A stretch of DNA of 64,000 nt from Platycnemis pennipes (GCA_933228895.1 OW121855.1:42360698-42424697), one strand, 5' to 3'. Positions 1 to 13,766 are shown, numbered from the stretch's first letter. Translations and numbers: made by a program. The notes: a model not told the origin generated them from the sequence alone.

Positions 1-248
1 GAATTTCCTCCGCCTAAATGGATGCATGGAATGTGATTATCTCGAAAGACTATGAAAGCACTCAATCCCCAAATCTAAATACACTTCCAGACGTCTCACA
101 TCCTCTTCCCACTCCCGAAATGGAATCAAAAGCCAACAATTCTCTCCTGAGGGAACGACAATATGCCCACAAGTAATCTACTTCCCAATATAGCTATCAA
201 AATATCGCAGAGTAAGCGCATACACTCTCAGGGAAGAATTTTCTCTGG

Positions 249-566
249 AATCGGGTTGATGTAGTGGCTAGAGTAATAGCCTTCCATCCTAAGGGTCCGT
301 ATTCGAATTCCGGAAGTGGCGGAGGGACTCACCACTTGAGTACTGCGTGGAGAGCTCTTCAAGTACAGTATTCCGTCTCTCGCATGGGACGTTGAACCGT
401 GGACCACTTGGCACCTGTCTTTAAGAGTAAGCTAATGTCATCGCTTGGATTCCCTTCTACCTTCCTCCGCTTAAGAAATACTCCTACCTGTAAACAATTA
501 CCGATCCTAAATGGCACAGATGACCTTTAGGAAAGTAGGCGTCTCCTCCTCCGATTGAAAATTAAG
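249..566 (+). mobile_element. tRNA-derived SINE, family A (diverged)
   Basis: GGGTTGATGTAGTGGCTAGA (A-box region), TATTCGAATTCCGG (B-box region), then CAGTATTCCGTCT...GGGACGTTGAACCGTGG, the central domain shared with all family-A copies, and a 3' part with GCTAATG and AAATGGCACAGATGACCTT. Confidence 0.7.
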
Positions 567-1924
567 CATTTCCTCATTGCAGTAATGTGTATCTTCACAA
601 TATGAATCTTGTTGGTTGGTATCACGCACTAATTCTGAAAAAAAAAATTTTTTTCTCTCCTACGAAATCCCTCGGCCAACGTCAATCAAAACTTTGAAAT
701 TGAAAATAATGAACGGTTCTAATTCTGATGAAAACTATTGTTTAAAGGCAAAACATTATAAAATACTCGAATATCAATATAATGCGACAACTCCATGGCT
801 TTATGCTAGGTTGTTTACTCGGAGTCTAGTGTAAAGCCATGAAAACTTTAACTCCTACCAACCAGGATATAACGGGTTATGCTTCCGGATATTTTCTCTA
901 TAAATGTCAATTCTGGGCGATCCGATGTACCGCAGAACTTTTAGGTAAACTGCTCGTGGAACGCGAAAACGAGAAAAAACTTAATGTTCTCTCTCTGCCA
1001 ATTTCAATCACCTGCAGAAGTTCCACCCACAGTTATCGAAACCGCCTCGGAAATGAAAATAGTTTCAGTGGCTTCGACGTTCATCGGAAACGAGAGATTA
1101 CTTTTGTTTGGTATGAATCAAAACCGCCGAGAGGCAGATGATTTTAGTAAAGAGTTAAAATGATTAAAACTCTACAAAAATGTGACATTGCAGAGGATGT
1201 TTCTAGCGGCCATTTAGTGATCACATTTCAAAGCCATTTGGTACCCATTCCATAATTGATAAGCTCCGGTAAATGCCCGGAAAAAATACTCAGATATTGA
1301 AGTTCTTAGACTTTCAGTCGTGGAAATCGAAATGTGAAAACAAAATGAGCTATTCGCGTAAATAGAGAAAACCACTCATGTTAAATATGAACGTATTTTA
1401 GCATTAGAACTTTCTGCTTTATTTTCAGTAGAAAGTATATTCCGCATCTCTAGTAAGAGAAAAAATAAGATACAGTATCGAGATAGAGTGTGATCAAGTG
1501 CACAAAACGAAGTCATCAGGGAAATTATTGGAATAAATACACTATAAAACTATATTACCATGCGTGCCAATGGAGCCACTCGATATGTCACTCGATAGAG
1601 ATGGGTGACTCGCTGAAGGCCACCTTTACCAGGCTACTTTTTTTATCAAGTATGAAAAATGTTTAACAATAGATGATTACTGATTAGATGATTAATAATT
1701 ATACAAAGGTTGAATAGGTTATTCTTCATCTCAGAGGGTAATTATGCGTACGTAGTTGTTGTACTAGTTGAAGCGGTAAAAGAACTGACTGACAACTGAC
1801 GAGCGTACAACGACTGGAATTTGCGTTATTGAGTATATGTGGTGAGAAGGGTAGAGAAAGGTTTTTCAGGGAACGGACGAAGTAACGAGGGAAACCTGGC
1901 ACTGGCTTCGGCCTATTCTCAATG
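567..1924. other. AT-rich DNA, nothing recognised
   Basis: Short open frames (616-834, 839-1141) have no recognisable domain and no supporting splice signals. Confidence 0.5.
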
Positions 1925-1985
1925 TAAGATGTCAAGTGGTCCACGATTTAACGTCCTATCCGAGAGATGATGACTTTAACTAGAT
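1925..1985 (-). mobile_element. SINE family A fragment
   Basis: GTCAAGTGGTCCACGATTTA and ACGTCCTATCCGA match the reverse complement of the family-A central domain only. Confidence 0.45.
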
Positions 1986-3094
1986 GCGCTACCTTCATAA
2001 CATTGAAGTAGGTTCCTGAAAACCATTAAAATGTCCTAACGCTGCCTAGATACAAACTTTGGCCGATGAAATGGGTAGAAAATATACTAACCCCGATTCC
2101 GTGTTCAGATCGAAAGCCAAATACCTGGCACTGAAAGCAAAACTCTTTCCTCATGCATTAAGAACTCTCTCGCTCTTTTAAGACTATAATCTTGTAAAAT
2201 CCCTTTTTAATTTATTTTTACTGACCATTATGGTAAATACCAAATAATTGTACAAAGGTACCAAATTAAGTGCTCACATGTTCCGCAAGATCTAATTAAT
2301 GAAACGGTAGCCATAAAAAACTACCATTCTTCAATTATCTGAGGGCTTGGTTTCATAAATGATAAGAATACTTGTTTTTTTCTAGGGCTTCAAAGCGCAG
2401 GCTATATAACAACTGAGGTAAAAAATAAATAGAATTATGCACCAATAAGAAATCATGTGCGCGGGTCACGCCAACAAAAAATTGGGAGAAATGTTTCCAC
2501 ACAAAAAACTATCAAGTTCGGCTTTTGGTCGTACTATATGAAACTAATTTTAATAATGCCCAAGCGCTTGGCACTTACTCGGTTTTTTTCTGTCACGAGT
2601 TCACTTATGCAGAGTGGCAGTTTTTCTGCGAACATTTAAGTGAACAGCGATATGAGATTCCCCAAAGTCGTCCAAATACCAGCGAAAAATATTTCACCAC
2701 CGAAATACAACTCTCGAGATATGTAGGCGCCAGTGTGATTCAGTAATGAGCCATTATCATATTTTCCCAAAGCAGTGGACCAAGAGTGGAAGTCGGCTTA
2801 AATCTAAACCCGCAAAGAAAGAGCATGATTCTCTGGTGACTGAAAGAAGAGTACGCAAATTCTAATTTGGCGAGACTAGAAGAATTATGTATTTCTCGAC
2901 TCGCCAGCTTACGATTCCTTTTTGCAGAAACCAAGCTAGAGTCACCCTAGTTGTCTATAATCTATGCGTTTCATTGCGTAATATATACATTATATGTTTA
3001 TTCAAACTGTGCTTTTTTAATATTGTTGGCAATAGGCAGATTTAATCTATAAATGTTTAAAGTCATGTTTAAATCAATAGCTACAGAAGTCACA
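1986..3094. other. AT-rich DNA, nothing recognised
   Basis: No motif, repeat or coding signal seen apart from short chance frames around 2457-2934. Confidence 0.5.
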
Positions 3095-3356
3095 ATCACG
3101 CAGAACCAATGAAAATGTTCGATACTAGAAAATCCAAATGCCAAATTAATTATTAAAAAACGATATTAAAATTATTATATAATTAAAATAATTAAATATA
3201 TAATTATTAATTAAAAATAAATATTAAAAATAAATATTAAAAACCATATCTCTGAAACTGGTTTCCATAATAAATTTGGCATTTGCATTTTCTAGTCTTC
3301 ATACATTTTCATTTAAGCCAAATTAGAAGTTCGCATTATATCACGCAGAACCAATG
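3095..3356. mobile_element. Foldback insert flanked by 17-bp direct repeats
   Basis: ATCACGCAGAACCAATG occurs at 3095-3111 and exactly again at 3340-3356. The 228 bp between them fold back: ACTAGAAAATCCAAATGCCA near 3125 pairs with the reverse complement of TTTGGCATTTGCATTTTCTA near 3275. A strongly AT-rich centre (3150-3245) separates the arms. Long direct repeats suggest target duplication on insertion. Confidence 0.65.
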
Positions 3357-3406
3357 CTTCCGTCACATCTTCACCTCAGAAATCCACAATGAAAGTTGAA
3401 TCTAAC

Positions 3407-3807
3407 GCTCGTTTCACACGGTACTTGATCCAGCACAATGTCGAGTATACTAGCACGTATGCTAGCTTTCCATTATCGTGTGCATAGAACCAGTATACCG
3501 GCTAGCAAGAACGCTCGCTAGTATACTCGCTGAGCTACTGGATTTCATGCTTGACGCGGTAGGTACTAGATTTCTAGTAGGACTCAGTAGCCCAGTAGCC
3601 ATCGACCAACCAAGTCACGTTACAGACACTGTGCAAACTTCTCTTTTTTTAATTAGTATAGAATAACCGATTCATAGCAAGTAAAAGGTCGATGATCGTG
3701 TGAAACCTCCCAGGACGGTTCCCAGTCATACTAGATTCCGTCCTCAATATCAAGTAGCGGCTAGAACACTAGGTCTTGTGTTGGATCAAGTATTATGTGA
3801 AACGGGC
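3407..3807. mobile_element. 401-bp MITE with about 32-bp imperfect TIRs
   Basis: The left end GCTCGTTTCACACGGTACTT and following GATCCAGCACAA pair with the right end (reverse complement GCCCGTTTCACATAATACTT, then GATCCAACACAA). The body contains several CTAGTA-type short repeats. No coding capacity. Confidence 0.75.
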
Positions 3808-4079
3808 TTTAAAGTAGAAGAAATATGAAGAGACATACAATAATAAATACTGTAACGTGAAAAGCCGAACATTGCTTCAATCCATGTGAACATTAGCAGT
3901 TACGGCAGGAAAGCGTCCACGAAATTCGGTTCATTAAAAAAAATGTGGCTGTGAGGTAAACGACAACTAAAATCCTTTAAGCCATTGATGATAGGAGTGT
4001 GTTTGGGATAAGGAAGTAATTAATGGAGTAAAGGAAAGGTGAAGACCAGTTTTGCGTTGCCAATAGCCTAAGGTTGCCT

Positions 4080-4250
4080 GGAGTTTCCAATTTTTAACGT
4101 CCTATCCGATGGGCGTAGTACTGCACTAAAAGCGCTCTCCACACGGAATTTAAGTAGGGCCCGGGATTCCAATGGAAAAAATGTTTATTCCGGGACTCGA
4201 ACCAGAGCTCCCGGCTTGGCAGGTCTAGTCAACACATCAACTCGATCTCC
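4080..4250 (-). mobile_element. SINE family A, partial, with tRNA-like head
   Basis: Reverse complement shows ATCGAGTTGATGTGTTGACT, GGTTCGAGTCCCGGAATAAA (B-box) and, beyond, CAGTACTACGCCCATCGGAT with AGGACGTTAA of the central domain. Confidence 0.6.
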
Positions 4251-6060
4251 CTTCTCCCAGTGAATAATGAATAAAATAGAATAGCTGGATTAAGTTCAGA
4301 ATGATCTTTAACCATTCTTTGTTGAGCTCCTTTCGCAAACCGAGGCAATTGCCACAGTTAAATATAAGGCAATAGTCACCCTTTGGACGTGTTTGCCCTC
4401 AAATGATTGTGTGGAGCTACTTCCGCAACTGCAAATCAAAACACTGGGACTGTATCCCAAATCCATCCTTTTGGCCACCTTCTACGACGGTTACATTTAC
4501 ATACGCTTGAAATGGTAGCGTACACAACATCATTATTCATAGTTATTCATGAGCAATATTCAAATTTCTGATTGCAATCCGATGTTTTCCACACGCGAGA
4601 GTTAATTTCCCCGGAAACCCGGTCTGACGGAATCCTACTGGTCCGAGGCTGGCAATTTGTGAGGTATTTCACAATCTCGTCAACCACACTCATCTACGGC
4701 CGACGAGGAATAAAAGTATCCACGAGAAGGTATTATTACATTTATTTAGGAAACACATTTATAATTTAAGCGCCATAGGTGCCCAAATTAAAAAAAAACT
4801 ACCTAAAATTCAGCTAAATCAAAACTCAACAGAATATGATTTGGCATTGAATTAAGCGTGATAACTGTAAAGCTAAGCTGAGAGATTTATCAACGTAACA
4901 TCTGCAATCTAAACACCAGCAATTTCTAAAGTTGCACATTTCCAGTGTTTCGACATTTTTTATAAAATGTTGTCTCTTTTAAAATATCTTTCGCATTAAA
5001 ATGTCATTACACCAGAAGAGTTGCTATAGTGGTTGTCGAAACTACTGGTTACAAAGATAGAATGAACTCTCGGAGTCACATCTAAACTGCTTCTTTTCCA
5101 TTTTACGCGTGTAAACGATGACAACTGTAATAAATATTCTTTCTTAACTTGAATAATACCGCAACATATATTAAACATAAAAAATATCTATTTAATGTGT
5201 AAAAACAAACGTAAATTCATAGAATGGTGAATCCAATGATCCAAAATATTCTAATTTCAAGCACCATAGAATGGAAAATGTTGTTTTAACCTGACAAAAT
5301 ACCGAAATTTTCTCCTTTCATTGAATAGCAAATAATTTATGAGAAGAAAAATACATTTGTTATCCATTGACAAATTTATTCTTGAAAATGTTGTTCCTAT
5401 ATTTTTTCTCTCTCCTCCTCCATTTTGAGACTAACCGATCGCAGAAAACGATGAAGGTCTGGTTTTTCAAGAAAGCATTACCAAGTAAGTTGTGCACTTG
5501 CTTAAAGGGTTACGAATGTTTAGGTGATGCGCTGTTTGGATTTAGGGAGAAGCTATCAACTCGTGATATTATTGCATTTTTGAGAACAGTGATGGAAAGG
5601 ATTTGTGAGTATTACCAGAATATTTTTGCTTGTCTTACGGAAACTACGGAGGTCTATAATTCGTTTTAATTGTCATCATAATTTTTAGCTAGCGAATTAT
5701 TTTCCCAGAGTCATCCGCGTATTGGAATCGTGGAAAGTAATGACTAATCCACCTTTTTTATTAGGTCATATAATAAAACGGGAGTAGGAAAGCAGAACGC
5801 GATGGAGAGAGTGAATACATGAAGAAAAATTACGGAAAAATATTTTCTTTACTCCTGCCGAGTCGATCACACCTGTGGAATACACGGAAACGTTATAAAA
5901 TATACATAGGTGGGTCATTCAACGTCAATTCGAGCAGAAAATCGGCAACAATGACCCTTAGGGTAACCGATATTGACCAAATTTGGCATAACGGCTCCAT
6001 TTGATAATAAAATGAAAAATCCAAAGTAGTTTTGCAAAAAACGCAACCGTTTCCGAAATA
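4251..6060. other. AT-rich DNA, nothing recognised
   Basis: A 100-codon frame at 5367-5669 lacks recognisable domains; composition is like the flanks. Confidence 0.5.
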
Positions 6061-6090
6061 TTGCAACGTTGCAAAATTCGAATTTTGCAA
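6061..6090. repeat. Two overlapping perfect palindromes
   Basis: 6061-6074 (TTGCAACGTTGCAA) and 6069-6090 (22 bp centred on TTCGAA, arms TTGCAAAATTC / GAATTTTGCAA) share six bases. The two perfect palindromes would form competing hairpins. Confidence 0.85.
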
Positions 6091-6624
6091 AAATTACTAC
6101 ACATTTTACGGTATATCTTAGCGACTATCTGAGCTACAGACAAGCTTAAGGGCTTATTTTAAATGCCTTGAAATTAATAAACATTATAAGGGGTTAAGGG
6201 AAATATAAACATTTTTATAAATTTTATAACAATTTTAAAATTTCAAATCGTTTTTTGACGATGTACCTACGCCTTCGATTTTGCTCATTTTTTATATATT
6301 GTAGATACAACCCTCCTCTACAAATTAAAAAAGTTTTCCAGGCGTAATATTTCATTTAAGAAAGAAAAATATTTTTGAGTGAAGGGGTGATGCCCGCCGG
6401 TCCCCACAGCGCGGCGCCCGCCTACCGGCCGACATTATGGTACTCTGGTGTCTTCAGATCTCTGTAACTTTCTCATTCATCTTCTTCTCACCAATTGAAG
6501 GTCATATGGTGGAGGTAGGAATCTTTTAGGGAATTGAGGAAGGGTGGAGAGCTACATACTTGTCAAACAGCATGAGCTAGCTCTTTAGCTCTTTACGAAA
6601 CGTGCCAAGTAGTTAAAAGTTAGT

Positions 6625-6700
6625 CCCAACCGACGGACGGAGTACTGACTTGAAATGCTATCCACATAGCACTTATACATGGATCGCTGGACCAATACCT
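6625..6700 (-). mobile_element. SINE family A fragment
   Basis: CCGACGGACGGAGTACTGAC followed by TTGAAATGCTATCCAC is the reverse complement of the family-A central domain. Confidence 0.5.
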
Positions 6701-7350
6701 ATAAATATCTGCCTCAGCCGGGATAGTAACCCTCAGGATAGGAAGCCAGCAAATTGAAGACATGAGTAGTAAATATGTTTACTTAGAGGATTGTCCGTTG
6801 AGTTAAACTCATCAGGGGGGAATGGAGAAAAAAAGGACCATTGTAAACGTCCATATTCTCCATGTTATCGATGCCCAGCACCTAGCTCGGCCTCTCCTGA
6901 TAGCTAAGGGCGTCTGCCTCCTTTCTTATGCGTTACACTACCATCCTATCACCATTCTCCCGATCGATTGACCTCCAACGGAGTCCACCTTGACTTTTGG
7001 TCCCAGCTGGCTCTCCGTCAAGTCGTTACAGTCTTACGTTTTTTCTCCTCTCACAAAATGTAGAGAGACCTTAACAATGCTTTCAATGAAATTATATTTG
7101 GTACGAAAATGTGGAATCGTTACTAACTTTATCTCAAGGGAAAGGAGTGTAATTTTTTCCACCTTCCACCTTAGTGAGTAACTTCTGAAATAAGTTCACA
7201 AGTTAGGGTTTCAAAATCCTTAAAATAAAAAAAAGATGTTTGTACTATCGTAATTAGATGTTTTTTCTAGTGCGGCTTAATTTCTTTTCATTGGGAAGTA
7301 AATACATCCTTAAGCGTTGATTAAACCTGTAGCTTTTTCACAAAATTGTA

Positions 7351-7366
7351 TACACACACACACATT
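7351..7366 (+). repeat. (AC)n microsatellite
   Basis: Short run of ACACACACACAC in AT-rich DNA. Confidence 0.8.
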
Positions 7367-9024
7367 TGTAACAATTTCGCAATAAAAATTATTTATTTCA
7401 TTTTTTATCCCTGAACCTACAACTCCTATGGTTCCAAACGGATGAGTAGGTATTAATTCTTCACTACATGAGGGTTATATCGCCAAAGATGTTTCCTGAA
7501 CCTAATTCTTACCCCATACACAAACTTTCCTGGATACTATTAATTTTTCATTGCAGTTATGTAACCTTAAATTTGCGCAACTAAGACGGATTACTAATTT
7601 TAAGTCGAAATCGAAATATAAAGAAATCGATCCCATTTTAAACATTAATAAAACTAGCATTTCCGATGTACATTACGGCACCAATACAGTCAAAACCCTT
7701 AGGTTTCTTATTTATTTCAGCAAAAAAAGGCTAGCAATTGACATGTAATAATAATACAGTTTACAGAGAATTATGTCAGACTTATTATTTCTAAGATAGT
7801 TAATTAACTGTGAGTTTTCATATTATAAACACAAATAATATCCAGATTTTAACAACTTTCGCAAATTATTGGATAAATAAATGTAAATATTACAAAATGA
7901 TATTTTTAATGAACAACTGAGATTAATAGAAGTTTGAAGACATATCGAGCGACACATATTTCAGAACGGTTAATTGCTCTTGGCGCACCTTGTGTGAAAT
8001 TAATTCAGCGAAAACATTGCGGTGAATTTACGTTTTATAACTAAAGGTAAATGATGTGATCCTTTAATCCCTCATTTTGAGTGAGAAAAACATTGCGTTA
8101 TAAAGAATTTTATTTAGAATTATGTGCCACGGACGGGTTATTCAAAAGCAATCATGACAAGTTTACATGAGAACTTCAAGGCGACCGAAAATTTAAACAG
8201 AGAATTGAAAATTAACGATGTTTGATAGCTACAGTCACTTTGTCCAGTGGCACCTTATCCCAAGGATTCAGGTTCGCATTGTGGATTGGGCAGACTAAGC
8301 CAAGGGGAAGACAATTCAATGTCACGATCATTAGACGTTTTTTTTTCGTTTTAGCAGATACCACATTATTTTGTTGGTACATCAAATTGTAGATACCATG
8401 GTGTCTTTCGTTCAGATCATGTTAGTGCCATCACTTCAATTCTCTCCTCCCTTATCCCACTTAATGACCTCCAACCTTTCCCAAAAACCAAACCACCCTA
8501 AAAGTGTGAGTAAAAGTGTAGTCACCTCACTGAATAAAGATAAAAGGCTGACTACTTAAAACAATTATTAGCTAAGTTATCATCATTGTAGTCCCCAAAA
8601 CGTGTATAGGCATTGCATAGGTGTAAAGCATGAGTGTAACCAATGGTGGGGTTTAAGGCACTTTTCTCAGGTTTATTATTTTTTCCAGGCATAAATTCAG
8701 GCTTAGGCAACTACCACACGCTATTTGACGCATGTCCATGAGATAATCAGAAATCACTTTTAAGGGTTTCTTTTTTTTAATCATCCTTCAATTAGTGTAT
8801 TTCATTTTCTTTTTCTATTGTTTGTTTGGATTGTCATAGTGATAGAATAAGAAATAAGGGCTTGTTAGCGAAGAGGACATCTTGTTGCTAAAGGTTGATA
8901 CCTATGAATCGAAGTATTGAATTTGATATTGTAGGGACAAAAATAAAAAAAGTGCAAAAGGATAGAAGAAATGAAATTAATAATAGCTTTTGCACGATAA
9001 TTTCTACCACCAGCAACCCCTCAT

Positions 9025-9110
9025 GGCAGCCCAGTGGAGACGATGGGCTGCTGAATAAGGATTCCTGGTTCGAATCCAGGAGAGAATCTTGGACCAGTTC
9101 ATCTAAAGGC
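9025..9110 (+). mobile_element. tRNA-like remnant
   Basis: CCTGGTTCGAATCCAGGAG is a T-arm-like stem-loop, preceded by CAGCCCAGTGGAGACGATGG. No full cloverleaf. Confidence 0.35.
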
Positions 9111-9199
9111 AAGATATATGACTTTCTGAGTATTGGATACTGCACAAAAATCAATCTAAAATATTTAAATTCAGTGCATCACAAGAGAGGATAATAAGC

Positions 9200-10460
9200 A
9201 CGCGTCAGAGAGAGAGAGAGAGAGGGAGAAACGCATTGGGGTACAAGAGATCTGAGGTGAAGCCATGCATTCAAACGGGACGTGAATATCTATTTAGCTG
9301 GACGAAAGACGGCGGTCCCGCGAAGGAAATAGAAAATTCACCTAGCATAATCAGATCCAGAGGGTCGATCCCTAATTATAGTTTAAAAAAAACAGTTGAA
9401 AATGGCACGATTTTATTCCGAAGAGGGTCGAAAATTGGAGAAGACACGTCGAATGTTCCTAGGGGCGTAAAAGCCCTAATATCCCGATGCTTTGCAGTTT
9501 CATTTTTCCGGCAGCTAGCGGCTGTGGCTGTGGAACGAACGCTTCGGGGGTGGGTTCACGATGGAAAGGGAATCAAAGGTCGACAGGGCTGGAGGTATGG
9601 GAGTTGTGTGGAGGGGACAAGGGACAAATATCAGAGCATGTGAGAGGGGGGGGGAGGTGGGAAACCTCCCACTTCGTTCGTTCGCTATGCAGGCGCACGG
9701 ATTTCGAATTTAATTTTCGTTCGGCAGACTTCTCCCGCCCATCAATTGGGTTACGCGTCACGGCATGAACGTGTTGGGCCAAAAGCTCGAAAAATAAAAC
9801 CCGCGCGGGGATACATTCTGGGGGAAGAAAGAAAAGAAAAAAACGCGAGCGCATGCCGTTCCTTTCAAAGGAGCCGAACCTTTTTCAAGAAGGCGACGAT
9901 TTTCTCTCCTTCCCACACCCTCACCGATGTCGCAGTTCCCTCCGACGATCAACAACGAAGCTGCTTCCTTATGCGCCACACTCCCACTCGCGCCCCAAAG
10001 AACCCTTTCTTAGAATCGACAGATTGCTTTGACAAGGATTGGCTTTTCTCTGGTGGAGGAGGAAAGAGTTAGGTGGGGGTTGAGGAGTTTAAAATTACGT
10101 TGAGGCTCTGAAGTGAGAAAAAGCGATAAAAAAATCGCAGAAATCGCGTGTGAATAGTAGCGAGGAGGGCAGGAAGTTGTGAGGAGTTAAAAAAAACGTC
10201 TTTCACGGAACAGTACACCATTCTCGGGTCAACAACGTAGAATGAGTGGAGATCAGAGAACTACCCTTCGGAGGAAGCATCCCCATCGTCACTATCCAAG
10301 ACGGCGGGGAAAAAGTAACTGGCTACACGTCAGTTCGGAAAGAAGCGACTCGAGTGATTTCTCATTTAATACGCGTAGCCGATCGGGTGCGAGATGATGT
10401 GCTAGTGAACGTTAGACACGTCGAGTTACAGCCAGGAGGGAGAGGAGCGTGAAGAAAGCT
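9200..10460. promoter_or_regulatory. GC/CpG-rich island, possible promoter or 5' exon
   Basis: Opens with a GA microsatellite (9208-9226) and is markedly richer in CpG than flanks. Open frames exist in several overlapping phases (for example 9236-9643 and 10246-10452), but none starts convincingly at an ATG with recognisable content. A G-rich run lies at 9644-9657. Regulatory role is inferred from composition only. Confidence 0.25.
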
Positions 10461-13400
10461 TCAAGAGCTCTTTTTCAAGAAATCTATGATTGCTTTCAGT
10501 AAGAGCACAAAGTTTCCTGCATAATTCCAACGCCACCTCTCATTCAAGCGTAATGAAGTTAGCAACAGTATACTTATGAATGAAAAATTAACTTATAAAC
10601 AGATTGGTAACTAAAGCCGTAGAATCTAAGAGTTGATGAATTTTTACATAGCAGGAATTTGGCTTTGGATGAATGATTGTAGACCATTTCATTGGTGGAT
10701 TAACTTGTTGTAGAATTTTCGGGCCTTGCACAGTGTTAGTCTTTTCGTGGCTGTCGTCGCGTCGTCAAAAGGTAGTTGAGTTTTAAGGGTTTTAAGGGCT
10801 CGATATCGAGGGTTATTATGAACCATTAATATATTTATTATAGCGGAACGACAGCCATAGAAAGACTACGACTTTGTACAGAGCTATCTAAAACTGAGCA
10901 AAGCCCAACAATACTACTACCAGTTAATCCACCGGTAAAGCTTACGATTATTCACCGAGGACAAAATGTTTACTACATAAGAATTCATCAAATGTTTCGA
11001 CATCCAAACGTCGGCCACGGAACATGAAGCCTAACCTGGTGCAAATCCCGACGAGACTTCATAAATTTTATCTTATTTCTTAAGAAAAAGATAAGGCGTG
11101 AGGAAGTATACAGAAGAGCTGAGGAAGAGCTCGATGTTGCAACGGAAAATTGAAGGCAAGGCACGATGAGGAGGAACAATGGAAAAATACATAGGACAAA
11201 CCAAAAGGGAAGTAGCAAAGAACAATCACTAGGAAGTAAAGGAGCTGGAATGGAACAAGGAAGAATGGAGGGCTGTAGTCAATCATCTTAGGATTGTTAT
11301 GTCTACTGAAGATGCTTTGTTTGCTGATTCGATTCAAGTCTAGTGCTCGACAAGAGGAAAAGCTTAAACCACGACAAAATAATACTGCATTGACATACAA
11401 TGCAAACAAATATGGATGTTTATTAGACATAGTTAAAGAATATTTATTGGAAATAATCCCACTCGTGGTTTCTGGTTTATAGGATAAGTGTTTTTATTCC
11501 CTACGATCTGAAATTGGTTCAAGGAATTTCAAAACTACCATTAAGGGGCATTTAAAGAACTTCCCAAGAAATATATTTGGCGCCAAGTGTACTTCAAATT
11601 ACTTCTACCTCCTAATGCAGTACTACTAATCCAACTACTCATTTATGTCCACCGCACTTTGTTATGTCCAAAATTCATTTTCCGTCATCGCCCCCCCCCT
11701 CCCCTCCCCCCAGTCAACCATTTGCTCACTTGTCCATACCATCCCCAATTCTCCGTATTACATATTTCTGCCTTCCAGGAATTTTTTCCGAACCTTTCTG
11801 CCGATCCTTGTCATTTTTCCTCTTCAGTCCTCTTCTCAATCTCTTCATGTTTCCTCATCATGAGAATCGCTGCCTTTCCCTGGCGGAATATTCAAATGCC
11901 CTGCGGACGATGGCAAATAAATTTGTCCAGCTTTCCTGCTCATCTCAATATTCCATCCCCTTCTCTGATTCCTGCAGCATGATTCATACACTGGCTTCTC
12001 CCAGTCTTTTGATTCAGTGGAAGCTATATTCTCCCATTCTTATATTTACCTTCTACAAAATAAGTTGAGACAGTTGAGTTTCTGAAGCTACGTCTTCCGA
12101 AAGAGGAATCCATTCATGATGCAGAATAATGCATCTCATACAGTGCTCACTTCTCTGTCTATTGATGAGCATTCAAACTTTAAATCATCTTACATAAACT
12201 ATTACTTAATTTTATTTAACGACATGAGTCGGTATTTTGTACATCAAAACTGATCGCCCAAATTTTCCTGCTTACTATTCTGTTATCGGTTTTCTGGTGT
12301 AAAGACTCAATAAATCAAGACAATAAAGTCAAACATGTTTTTAAAAACGTAACGTAAATAAAATTATTTTAAAAATTGCAAATTTTTTGGAAGCTATCAA
12401 CTCTGTAAAACCCTTATAACTTCCAAATAATTGAATTGATTACGATTTGAACGTAACTATCATGACCATAAGGTTGAAAGCTTTAAGAAATTACATAAAT
12501 AGATAAATAACAACTATCACTAATATTTATAGTTTTTTTTCATCTAAACGTCACGTGGAAAAACTGCCAACTACCGTTCGCAATTGGAAGAATTGTAATG
12601 CAACGGTAGTCCTTCCAGAGCTTTCAAGACAAAGTGTTGGAAGTCGTGAGGTTTCCATGGCACCATGCCACTTCAAGAAAGCGTGTTCAATGAAGATTGG
12701 ATGGCCGGGAATATGAAAATTTGAGAACGTGAAACCCCCATTCAGCGAGAGAGCGGTATACGTACGAAAATCCCAAAGCAGTCGTACTTACATAATGAGG
12801 CCATCACGAGAATGTACGCACGAAGTGATCCCATTCGAAGCATGCTTAATCTATAGTGTGCATTAACACTTACTTGAAACTAGCGTTTAAGCAATTATCA
12901 ATAACTCTTTGGTTAAACATGATCTGAGACATGTATGGCAACTAATAACAATAATCTACCATACCCATTCGTGGATTTTATCAATAAGTAAATAAACATT
13001 AATTTTGTCTATTATCCTAACTAACTATTAACGCAGGATTAAGGTATCTGACGTATTTGTTCTACATGCCTGTTGTCTATAAATAAATCATCATTAACTT
13101 TCATTAGACGTTCACAATAATTTATGAAAATAAATTCATTTTAATGGTAAGAAATATATGCTTGAAGCGAAAACGCAAATAAAGTAGTCAAAAGCACTAA
13201 AATAGGGCATAAGTCAGGTAATTCCTCCTTATAAGGACCGAACCATTCTTGATAGTAAAAGCTATGATTACTTAAAACCACTCAACATGATTTTCCATAA
13301 AACGCGTTGTCGAAACACAAAACATAGTCCTGATTTATTCGTGGAAATTCAGCCAATTATACTGATTTATCCTCCTTAGCTCCTACCGGGTCCCAAACAA

Positions 13401-13754
13401 AGGAAGCTATGTTGATACATCACGGATTCAATGCAAGAGAGGTAGATCACCCTAAAAAACTAATTTCATATTCAACTTTGACGCTATTATCCTCTCGTAG
13501 AATAGGCCATGAGTCAATTTAAATGGACCAATACAGTATTTTTTACAAAATATCCAAGCAGAAATTATATAAATCATTTGGTTTGCTTTCAGATAATTGG
13601 TTGATGGAATGGCATGAAACGTTAGCCAGATATTTTAGGTCAAGGGGCTTTGTTTAGCCAATAGACATTAACGCGATTTACGCTTGACATCCCTTGACAC
13701 AGTTAGTTCATATAATCGTTAATATTTAGTGCATATTACTGTTCATGATGGAGA
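10461..13754. other. AT-rich DNA with a pyrimidine tract
   Basis: 11664-12068 is pyrimidine-rich and therefore open in two frames, with no domain seen. Near 11240-11300 a peptide like ELEWNKEEWRAVVNHL hints at a LINE C-terminus but is too short to call. Confidence 0.35.
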
Positions 13755-13766
13755 TAGAATGATGGT

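Larger units (their letters stand above)
6091..9024. other. Mostly unannotated AT-rich DNA
   Basis: Apart from the SINE fragment and the AC run, only a short GC-rich patch at 6386-6434 stands out (CCCGCCGGTCC...CTACCGGCC, weakly self-complementary). Confidence 0.4.

Noticed and set aside
9236..9643. 135-codon open frame in the CpG-rich island
   Set aside because: It opens at TTG, has no recognisable domain and overlaps other open frames; GC-rich DNA lacks stops by chance.
11088..11310. LINE C-terminus-like peptide (RAEEELDVATEN, EEWRAVVNHL)
   Set aside because: Words resemble LINE endings, but stops and lack of a continuous match to the other copies make it too weak to call.
11587..12068. 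Three overlapping frames of 72-134 codons
   Set aside because: The region is pyrimidine-rich, so P/S/L/F-rich frames stay open. No ATG context, domain or splice support.
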